A stretch of DNA of 64,000 nt from Corallium rubrum (lineage: Eukaryota; Cnidaria; Anthozoa; Scleralcyonacea; Coralliidae): assembly GCA_964035015.1 (NCBI GenBank), contig OZ035998.1, positions 20,266,227 through 20,330,226 on the forward strand. Direction: 5' to 3'. Shown here piece after piece: positions 35,801 to 47,800 of the stretch (the first letter of the stretch is position 1; each line of letters opens with the position of its first letter). The notes below the pieces were generated by a model. That model was given only the letters and a program-made list of their open reading frames with translations. It was not told the DNA's origin and made no database searches. The translations under genes and the position numbers were made by a program.

Positions 35801-38388
35801 CGCTTCATGTTGATTGGTTAAAATAGTCTCTCCCTGCAAATGACCTCTCGTGTCGCTTTTACATGATACCGGAACCGATATATACCAGAAATGGCAGAGT
35901 AAAATCCCATTCTGGAACAAGAACTGCAGCATAAACTCAGCTGGTAATTAACTACATTTCATTCCGGAATCACGATGTAAACAGACAAAAATATTTCAAC
36001 AGAATCAGTACTATGAGTTTATTCCGTAATGAAACTCGTTCCGGTATCATGTATAAACACTCCCTGTAATCGAGCTACCTGCATCCAACAACGTATATAC
36101 ATGCAGCTAACTTTACACTTACCTACAGTTGGCCTTTTATAGTATTTTGTATTCTTCTATTTCCTATGATTTGTAGAATTCCTGCAAAGAGTCTATGTCC
36201 AGAAAGAAACTTGGTGGCGGGAATCATTTTGTTTGCTTCAATACGAATGACGAGGATGTGACAGTCAAGTTTGAGTTAAAGATTGATAATAATACACCTA
36301 AATTGGATGGTTTTATGAAAGGCGAACGATACAGAATTGAAACTGAAAATCCGACCAATAGTGAGGTACAGTATATGTGTGTATATAATATAGTGTTTGG
36401 CCACGCCGCTAGTCTGGAAGATACGCCAAATGACGTACACTAATTGGTTGGATATCCGGTCAACAATTATAGCCAGGACTGGCTTTTTATATGTACTAGG
36501 TGCGCCCTTGTCATTTGTTATACTTAGACTTCTGTTTGTTTGTTTGTTTGTTTGTTTGTTTGTTTGTTTGTTTGTTTGTTTGTTTGTTTGTTTGTTTGTT
36601 TGTTTGTTTGTTTGTTTGTTTGTTTGTTTGTTTGTTTGTTTGTTTGTTTGTTTGTTTGTTTGTTTGTTTGTTTGTTTGTTTGTTTGTTTGTTTGTTTGTT
36701 TGTTTGTTTGTTTGTTTGTTTGTTTGTTTGTTTGTTTGTTTGTTTGTTTGTTTTTTTGTTTTTACGTCCCAACTTTGGTAATTGAGATGAAGTGAGGATG
36801 CAAATGTCTTGTTTACGTTGAGTATTTTGAAATCGTTGAGTATTTTTGAAATCATGAAAACATTTGCCCGAAAGTAATGGAAAATTGTTCAGTTTGACAT
36901 TTTCGAATAAGAAAATTAATTCGCTTATGTCTGTGGAGTATATCAACACTAAATTTAAAGCAAAGTAACTACAATCTCGTTTTATGTGAGCGATTGTTTA
37001 TCGTGTGCCATCGAACTACTCTACATTTTGAATGGGGAGACTACTGCAAACAAAAAGGTAAAACTATCTGATAATTTGAAACAATGTTTGATAAGACTTA
37101 TTTTTGTAAAGAAAAGTTGTTTATGGTTGATACTAAAACAATTAGACAACTCGCCCTCGTTTTCTACGAGTAGATAGTCGACTCAGCTTCGCCTCGTTGA
37201 CTATCAGCTCATAGCAAACTCGGTCTCGTTGATTTTCGAGTACTAGTTCATTACTGATTTGTGCGATAATATATTCAACGACTGTATGACGTCCGTCTAT
37301 CTTTATCCAGTAATTTTGCTTAGTTTTTTATTTTGACAACGAAGGTAGTTATTTTATGATTTGTATCTCTGTTAGAGCCTGAACTGAACTGAAGTGCAGC
37401 TTATATCTCAGTTTAGGTATAGACAGATGTGCACACCTTGCATAAATGTTAACAAAAACATAGGACAAAGAGTTTGGTTGCGTTTCCAGACACTTCTAGT
37501 GACTGCTTATCACGGATTTATAGTGCTAAGTGCATGCTCATCACGGAGCTTTATCTAGTCCCGAGTTTCTCAAATACGTCAGTGGACACATACACACATT
37601 GTGTGTCTATTTTTCTGTTGCCAAACACCGTTGAGAAACCGCTGACCGCCAAGTTTGTTTGTCAGGGGTTAGAAATTATTAATTGGAAATCAATCGAGAT
37701 GGCGTCCGATCACTCCGATCCAGTGAACTCTATATATACCTGGAAGGCTGACTGCCAATCAAAAAGTGAGGCACAACATGGCGGCAATGGGGAATTTTTG
37801 GACGTCGGTTCTAGTCCCCTACGCGGTCAGCTTGGATGTCAGTCTTAGTCTTCCTTCGCGACCGAACCACTCATTTACTTTACGGGGAAGTGCGTAGTTT
37901 CAACTATATTTCGACGAGATGTTTACTCCTTGTTAAATATTACTTCTTTATACTAAAAATAAGGAAAGGCTGGCAACTTTCAACAAAGAATGTTTTAGAC
38001 GACCCTCATTTAAAGCTCCGTAAAATACACAAAAACCGCTCGATCTCGCGAAAATTGCCGTAGACGTAGTACATTCGTGAAGAACTCGGCTTTTGGTTCA
38101 GTGCTCTTTCATCTTTTTGCAGCTCGACTGAAACGTAACGTTTGTATACAAACCCGCTTTGGCTTCACAAAAGCTTTCACTGTATCAGCGTATATGTATG
38201 AACGGCCGGTGTCACCTCACTGCAGTAGCGTAGCCAAAAGGGGGCGTGGTGGACGATCCCCCCCCCCCCACCCCCACCCCCCAATGGGCTCCAAGACCGT
38301 TCTCGTGAAAAGTTTAAATCCGTGGAGAAATTTGGAGGGGGGGGGGGGGGATACAGTTGTTTTAAGGTCAAGTGAGTAGACAGTAATG

Positions 38389-38438
<50 letters not shown>

Positions 38439-38652
38439 CATACATATATGCTATAAATTACAATACTAAGGGTCTTTATAAAACGCCTCCAACTTGTTTT
38501 TACATTTACGACTTGTTTATAAATAAATCTAAAGATATTCTGACGTGTATCATTCTATGTTCTGGTTTAATAATAACCAAATTATGTAATTTATGGCTTT
38601 CAGATTACTCTTGAATACTTGCCCCAAAATGCAGGAAATACTGTTTCATATG

Positions 38653-38737
<85 letters not shown>

Positions 38738-39774
38738 ATTAGAGGGTAGAGCCGTCGAGACGACGGGTCTCAGGTATCTGTGCCACTGCGTTGTCCTTGG
38801 CGTTCTTTTTTCCTTCGTCTTTTGTCCATCAGGTCTCTGGTGCGTGTTTGTTCGAACTCATGCACACGCTCGCTGCAGTAGCTGCGCCATTTCGGGCGGT
38901 CGCAGGCAGTCTCTTCCCAGGTGGCCGTGCTGATTCCACAGCGTTTGAGGTTGGCCTTCAGTGAGTCTTTGTAGCGCTTTTTGGGGGCACCGATGGAGCG
39001 TTTCCCCTCTGAGAGCTGGCCATAAAACAGTGCCTTCGGCAGACGGTCGTCTTCCATTCTTACCAAATGCCCCGCCCATCGCAGCTGCGTTTGAATTAAG
39101 TACGACTCGATGCCGTCCAAGCCGCAGCGGGATAGGACTTCTGTATTTGGCACTTTGTCCTGCCAGCGGATGTTGAGAATTCGCCGGAGGCACCTCATGT
39201 GAAAGCTGTCCAGCTTCCGCACGTTCCGACGATACAGCGTCCACGTTTCGCAGCCGTACAAAAGCGTGGACATGACGACTGAACGGTAGACACTGATCTT
39301 AGTTGTGAGTGAAACGTCGTGTGTGGACCATAGCCTTGAGATGAGGCGGCCGAACGAAGCGCTGGCCTTGCAAATACGTGAGCTTATCTCGTCATCGATG
39401 GAGCCGTCGTTGCTGATGATACTGCCAAGGTAGCAGAACTTCTCTGCGACTTTCAGCGGTTGGTCGTTGATTGCGACACATGGTTCCACGAACGAGGACC
39501 CCGGCTTTGGCTGGAAGAGGACCACGGTCTTTTTTATGCTGACGGTCAGGCCATAACGGTCGGAAGAGCGAGCAAAGGCGTCCATCAACTTCTGTGCGTC
39601 CCCTTCCGTGTGGGCTAACAGCGCGCAGTCGTCGGCGAACAACAGCTCTTTGATTAGCAACCTCAGGACTTTTGTTTTCGCTCGAAGGCGGCTCAGGTTG
39701 AAAACTCCGCCGTCTTTACGGAAACTGATGTCAATTCCGTTGAGACGCGGGTCGTCCAAGGCGTCAGTAATCAT

Positions 39775-39852
<78 letters not shown>

Positions 39853-41709
39853 CGGTAACACTTCTGCTTTTCACGTTTCTTTTTTAGAAAGAATTTAGTG
39901 AAGACACAATTTCGCGTATTCATGATGTTCTTTTGACATCTTTGAAGTATCTACACAAAGTGAAAGATGAAAAACAGTTGAATATAGATTTATGGTGTCA
40001 TTTTGGCAAAGTGTTTGTTCATAACGTTTATGAAGGTAAACTAGAATTCCTAGTATATTCTTTTCCTAGCCAAAAGGTATTCAATTTTCTTAAAGCTGCA
40101 TGTAGGTGATATTAATGTTTTTGTGATATTTTTCAACCTGACAGGGGATGAAAAACGAGGCCTCACAGTCAAGGATGTGACTAAACAACTTGGATTAAGT
40201 ATTATCAATAATAGTGAAGAAAAAGAACCGAGTTGCAAATTAAATGAGTCAGTAAATAATGAAGATTGGAAGGCGAGTTTTGAAGAAGGAGTTGATCGAT
40301 CCCACATAAAGGACGATATATTGTCAGAAAGTGGTGACACCGGCGATAAATTTTTGCACTATGTTCACGCACAATGGCGTTATGACTTCGCTTTTTCAAC
40401 ACCATCAGGTAGTACAATTTAGTGTCTTTCATATTATATATTCATTTTATTATTATTTTATCATTCGTGAGCGGGCAGAATCCCATAGGCTTTCCTGCAG
40501 TTTGACTGGCTACGTGAGCGGGCGGTATATTTCACGATATCTTGGACCGCGGTCCAAAAAGTTATTTTTTTACATTCCAAATTGATCATTCCAACTTTTT
40601 ATCATTTAAAATTGATCTATTTTCATAACTAGTTCGCTTGCCGCAGAAGAAATATATTCAACAGAGTGCTACCGTGATGCAAATGAGTTTTATTATCCAA
40701 ATGGTTTTGACAATTTCGTATGAAAACAGCGAATTTTAAAGGAAACACTAGTAGCCGGGTTATCTTTTGTCCTTGTAAACGTGTTTGGTAGGGTTAACTC
40801 GTCTACCCTAGAAAACATTTTACTAATTCCAGGTTTCTTGTTATTAGTGCTTTGTCGTAAGCCATTTGTAACTTTTCAAAGACATTTGAAAAATTTGAGG
40901 TTGCAATGTGGAACATATTTGACTAAAGAATAAAGACTTGTAGTGGTTTTGTTGAGTATAGTTGGACAACAGAAGAAAGGCAATTTAGGGTCAAAAGGTT
41001 TCAACTTTTCTGCCTTCTCGTGGTATAATTTTTTATATATATACTTCAATATAGTTTCATTTAGTGATTCAAAATACTGTGTTCACAAGTTCATGTATGT
41101 TTTGCATACCGCTTTAAACTGTTTTCATACGTCGTTGAGCAGCAATGCTTAAAAGATTTATAAATATCGCTCGTAAATTTTGCTTTGTCACAGTTTTCCC
41201 AAGCACCCGGGTTACCCTACGAAACGAGGCAACGCATCTGGGAGCCGTTTGTAAATACGACAAACAAAAAAACCCCAAGAAATGTACGAGAGCTATGCCT
41301 AATAATATTGACCGGGGCAGCAGGGTAACCCTATACCTGTGAAATTTTGCTTGTAAACCCGGCTTAACTTTGCTCTGGGTGCTAGGGTAACCCAAGGTAC
41401 AGGGGAGACCCTGCCTCCTTGTAAACAGGCCGTAAAAGATAATCCCGAATTTGCTTTCACTACTACTACCACACCCATTGAAGCAAATTCTGGAAGTGTC
41501 AATTAATCCAGTTCAGTTAACTTAATAAGCTAATGAGATGAAAGGTCAATCACTTGATATTAAAAAGATATCGTGGGGCAGATCGTGGCTATTTAGATGC
41601 AACTTACAGCAACTATTTAAATAAGCAGTCAATGAGTACACAGGGCACTCGATGTGAAGGAATTGAAGGCCTTTGCATGCTACTAACATATCCTTGTCGC
41701 TACTCATGC

Positions 41710-41765
<56 letters not shown>

Positions 41766-41818
41766 TCGCTTTGAGAGGCCAGTGCCGAAATTGAGTATGA
41801 TCATGAATAAGGTTTTAG

Positions 41819-41887
<69 letters not shown>

Positions 41888-44800
41888 CTCGCTTTGAGAG
41901 GCCAGTGCCGGAATTGAGTATGATCATGAATAAGGTTTTAGATTTTATTTTCAGTCAACACGGGCACCGACTAAAGGCCTGGCCAAACGCTTTCAACATT
42001 TCATTCAACATCGTTCAACATTGTTGAATTCAACGTGTTGAAAGCGTTTGGCCACCCCTTTTCAATGATGTTGAACGAAATTTGAACATGTTCAAATTTT
42101 CGTTCAACACGCGTTCAACATTTCTATTGTTCTCAAAATGTTGAAGGGTGTTGAACGCATTTGACCACATTTCATTCAACTTTGTTGAACAGAGACATGC
42201 GCCATGCGGGATATTGTCGATTCCAGCTTTTGTGGTAGCTCGCGTTCAATTAATTGTCATTCATGAATGTTGAACGATTTTCAACCCTCCAAGAATACTT
42301 CGTTTAGAAAAGGCCATTTAGTATTAGGGCCCAGTCATTATTTATGAAGGGGGTGGGGGTGGGTAAAATAATTCACTTGATATATAAGATAACCTTCACC
42401 CCCAATTTTAAGTGACCCACCAGATAATGACTTCCATTTCTTGTGCTCCTTTATATATATATATATTGTTATCAAGAAGCATACTTTAGCACATGACTTT
42501 GTAAAATAAGCTATAGTTCGTACTAACCAGTGTTAACTGTACCCTAAATATAAACCTTGTCAAAAGCAACAAATGATGTGCTGAAAATGTATTGTTAGCT
42601 GTGAAAATAGTAAATGAAAGTTCTTCTTCAGAAAATGTTACTTTGCTAATCAAATTCCACTTGCAAAGCCATTTTAAAAATTGAATGATCTATTTCTCAA
42701 CCTCCCTCTTTAAGGCCTATTTTGGTAAAGAAAACACATCTATTATTTTTACAACCCAGGGACATAGTTCAGTTATGAAATAAAGGGTGTGACACGTCAA
42801 ATTATGAGAATAATAATCATTAAAAAAAATCTATGAAAACAATTTATTTTCATTTCGTATATGTATACCTAGCCTGCAAATACAGCCGTCTAATGTATAC
42901 CCAATCCCCTACAAAAGCAGATTCTGAATTCTTCAAAATCAGGACAGGATACAAAAATAATTTTGTAGCACTTTATTGTAAAAGTTCCAGATATTTCAAA
43001 AAATTGAACTCTGTTTTAAACTTGTATATAAACAGCATACATATACATGTATAAACATGTACTATATAAATAGTATGTATATAAACATGTAATATATAAA
43101 CAAAATGCATATAAACAACAAGCAAGTAACAACAGCATCAAACTGATGCCCATGGCCCATGAATTAATAACAAAATGTGCATCAAACTCTTGTCAAGTTG
43201 GGTACATGAAAAAAATGAAATAATAAAACACATTTTCCCCTACTGTTTGTCCAACATTTTTGTCATCAAATCATCATCACAGCTTGAAAGTCCTGCGACT
43301 GTTTTTGCTGCAGTTGTTGCTGTTTCATCATAAGCTCCATAACGTCACCATGTTTCTTTGTATCTAATTCATGTTGCTTCGTTTGCCTCTCCATCTCTTC
43401 TTTTTTTGACTGCCGTAGCATTTTATTTTTCTCTCTTAAAAATGTTAGCGTGTCGTTTGGATTGGATCTTCGCTTCTTGTTTTCTTCACCACTTCCACTT
43501 TGCTTTTCTGTGTCTGTGCCAGCCTTTCCATGGCTTTGTTTCTTATATCCTGTGCATTTTCTTTTTCTTTATTTTTGCCATTTTGTTCTTGCTCCTGGAT
43601 TTCTTCTGCTGTAGTTTCCTTTTCTATAATTTCTTCTAATAAAGATTCCGACTCTGACATGTCTAATCCCACTTGCTTCTACTTCATACTTAAATTTCTT
43701 TCGAAGTTTTTGTGCAAGAGGATTGTACCGCTCTCGTGCAGCTCTCTGATCGACTTTGAAACAGGGATTTTGAATCTGCGACAACATGTCAGCTATCTGG
43801 CTCCATTTTGCACCTCTCTGAACTGTTTTCTTTTTTGTGCCTGTGAATGGATCAACCACCAGAATCTCTCGGCATAATAAAACATCCTGCTTTTCTGTCT
43901 AAAACATTCCTTTAAGTTACTGAAATAATTAAATGAGAAAAACAAAGTGACCAGGCTGTAGCTAATTATGAATGGACTCACTTGAATCTTGAAAACAGTA
44001 AAACCCCGCACAAAAGAACCCCTACAGATGTCATACAGCTAAAGTATGTATAGTACTTACGCTGTTTTTAGAGGATTTGTTTCTCGTCAGAGTGTGGCTT
44101 TCAAACTGTGAATAAAAAATAATAAGACTATTCTGTTTAAAAACATCTGAATCACTTGTTGTAACAAAGTTGCAACTAAGTTGTATCATTCTTGTACCAA
44201 AATAGACGGCTAAAGTTAGCCTTTAGACAAGAAAATGGAATAAAATACTCACGTTGTCCCACTACGCCAGAACCCTTGTTTAGTCAGACATGCGCAGTTG
44301 ACACTAAGTTATAAATTCACTTTTGGGACACCGTCGTCGTGGCCTCCCGTCGTGGATCTTAAGGTCTCCAATATATATGACGGTGTGGGAGGTGTAAACG
44401 AAATCATCAATATAGATACGTATTGTGGAAACACCACGTAAAATATTTATTTATTGGCAAAGCTTTCGGCCTGTTGACTCAGGCCTTTATCAGAGCAATA
44501 AATAAATAAATAAATGAATATTTTACGTGGTGTTTCCACAAAATTTATCTACATTACATGATCGCCATGAAAACTTTCAAAGAATTAATCAAAATCGCCA
44601 AGTTGTATAGGAATAGCCCAAAGTCTGCCAATTTTAGGTCTGAATAAAAAAGAAATCAGTATGAAGTTATTATATACTCTAGTTTGTTTCCTTTATGCAT
44701 AATTCCTGCCATCATGTTAAGGTTTTTATATTAAAGCGTATTAGCAATATTAAATTAAGTTTGCCTAATTTGAAAGAACTCTTGGAATAATAAAGGAAGT

Positions 44801-47800
44801 CCTTGTACAACTTTGCCGTATTTTTCTTCGTTTTCGAGATATTTCAATTTGTTTGTGATATGTAAATGGTTCTCTCTGATGTCATAAGGAGAATAGAGCA
44901 TTTTCACACATAGCAAACTCAGTTATATATCTCTAAGTTTGTCCAAAAAAATCACTTGAAACTGTGGCCATTAAAAATTCGCATGACACTGAACATTTCA
45001 TGAAAATTCTGTATCCTGGTTATGACGCCAGAGATCATCTCATTTACATATCAAACAAACTGAAATATATAAAAAACAAAGAGTGATACCGAAAAGTTGT
45101 AAAAGGTCTTCCATTACAATTTCCCACAAGTTTTTTCAAGTTAGACAAACGTAATTTGCATTGCCAATTACTTTTAATGGCACTTTTTACTTGTGTCTAT
45201 TTAAGACCAGCAGCTAATTTTAAGCATGCAATGTGCGGCGCTGGACAGTAGCCAAGTATTTTTTACGGTGGTTTTTTTTATATTTGCACTGAAGAGACTG
45301 ACAAGAGAAACGTTTGTATGTTATAACTCAATCTTTGTGTCTCAGTTAGCTTTTATTCTTATAGTTTGTACATATCAAACCTTGCATATCCTCTCTACAT
45401 CTAAAATGAAAGTTCTCAACTTTGATATAGTGAACCGTATAGAACGATTATATATAGAATATAAGTTCACATTTTTAATTGCTAAATCCCAGTCTTTGAA
45501 TCTAGGCAGATACATACGTTTCAAATTATGGGAAGGCTTGTTGGACAAGGAGCCTCCATGTGAAGTTAAGAATCTCTTAAATCCAGTATACCTTGAAAGC
45601 GAGGAAGACAATTTGGTGGCTTGGCTTTGTTATCCGTCTAGAACAATGGTCAAAGGAGAACTAATGACACCAGCATCAAAGTATGATTGCCGACTAAAAC
45701 TCAGAACAGGTAATAGGCAGAAACTGTATATACCAATGAATAAAAACAAGCCAAAATTTGTAGGGTTTTAATAAATTTATTGTACTTGTTTGAAAAAAGA
45801 AAATTCTATCGCTCTGATAAGTTTTCCGTATTGCGTATATAAACGAGTTGTTGTTGTACTGTGGGTATGATGTTTTTAGACCCTAAAAATGTATAATATA
45901 TTAAAATACTCATTAATAATTCATGACGAAAACACAAAAGAAATCAATACCGTAGCAGTGGTTGTAAATCAGAGACATGCAGCATCGTCCTGATTTACAT
46001 AAACTTTCGCTTCGATTTTCTTGGCTAAAACAGACCGTATCCCCAAAATAGTTGCTGAACTTGATTACTTAGATGCATTTGTATTTTACGAAAGATATAG
46101 CACTCGCAGTCGAGCTGTATCTGATTTACTGCGGCTCGCTTGCAGCTCGCCTTGTAAATCAGATACAGCTCGGCTGCTCATGCTGTATCTATTACATATA
46201 TTTTAGTATTATAAAAGTTTAGTATAATAAACATTAAATAGCAATGTAATGGCATTTCTAGCTCTCGTGCTGGAAAACTGCCCGTTGGGGTTAGGTTTAA
46301 AAAACTATATATCCATTTCCCCAAAAAAATTATACATCTGGAAACGCTATCATCCAAAATGTATACAAACTAGGGATGTTGACCTACACCACCATGAACA
46401 ATTAGCCTTTGTCCCCCAAAGTGGTACAAATCGATCAATTTTGGGATGGTGGATCATGCACTAAGGGTTAATCAATGGTCACGAGTGTGATAAAGGATTT
46501 GTCGCGAGTGAAGCTTAACGACTACTATAGGGGCCGCAGACCACGAGTCGACGTTAAAGGTTGACTAGCGATGTTATATAAGTCCTTTATCTCACGACTC
46601 TTCTGGGGGGGGTTTTACCGAGAAAGATATACTTCCAGAGTTAGAAATCAAAATACTCTTTAATATGCAATAAGCCGTGTGAGAAGTGGTTATCACACTC
46701 TCTTTTATATCCGAAAGAGTGTGATAACCATTTATCCCACTGCATGTATACTAATCAGTTGAATAAAAGATTTAACCGGTCTTTTAGGGCTGTTTACATG
46801 GCACCGAGACGGGACAAGTAAGCGGGACGGGACGATTTTCATCCCGGGTTAAATGAGAATATTTTGGGCGGGACAATTATATGGCAAAATTGTCTCTCTC
46901 AAGTCGGGATCAATCCTGGTTGAGGATATCCAGTTAGGCGGCAGACACATTCTTCATATAAATAAAATGAGATAAATAAATAATAGTAATAAATAATAAT
47001 ATAATACTAATAGTAGCGATGCGATCCCGCTTAACGTCCCGTCTGGTAAAACGTCCCGTCACGCCTTCCATGTGAACAGCCCCTTAGAACAATGAAATGT
47101 CGGTGTGTCATGCGATAAGAGCAGGTAATTATTTCCCCCTTAGATGTATGCCTTAATGTTTGGTATTGTTAAATGGAGCTAAAACTGTTGTAGGTAAACG
47201 GGTTGTCTCTCAAGAAACAGAACCCCCTGGCTCTGAAGAAGAAAACAAAATATTATCCGACTACCTCTCAAAGTGTACACTTGATAAAGTAAAGCACCAC
47301 TTACATCTGCCATCGTCCGAACTTCCTGAAGGATTTCAATGTTCTTTCTACCGATCGTCAAAAGAAAAATTTTATTCGTGTGATGATAATGGAGAAAAGT
47401 TCACCGTAATTTTCTTGGATGAAGAAGGCTGGGACTCTGACTCAAAAGAAGAAAGGAAGCAAAAACAGGTTTGCCTTTATTTCTTTACTTTTTTGTAATA
47501 CTAAACCGTTTCTTTCCTTAGTTCTCTGCGGCCTCTACCCTGCAAATCCCTAAAAACTTGTTTTAAGAAAAAAATACTTGTTTTAAGTAGTTTACGATCT
47601 TTTCGCTTTGCTCTAGCTATAGCATTTTTCATTATGGCTATCAACTTGGTTCTTTCATGACTTTAACCAAATAAAGGCTATCATTCCTAATTTTGCGATA
47701 AATTCATTCAAAAAAACGAAAATTACTTACCATTCCTTACTATTATGAATGAATTATTAGTCAGAATGATAAACTTCAACATTTAGTAAAATCACTGAAA

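Noticed and set aside
36397..36949. Long open frames of VCLF or QTNK repeats on both strands
   Set aside because: They are translations of the (TTTG)n microsatellite, where a four-base unit keeps all frames open.
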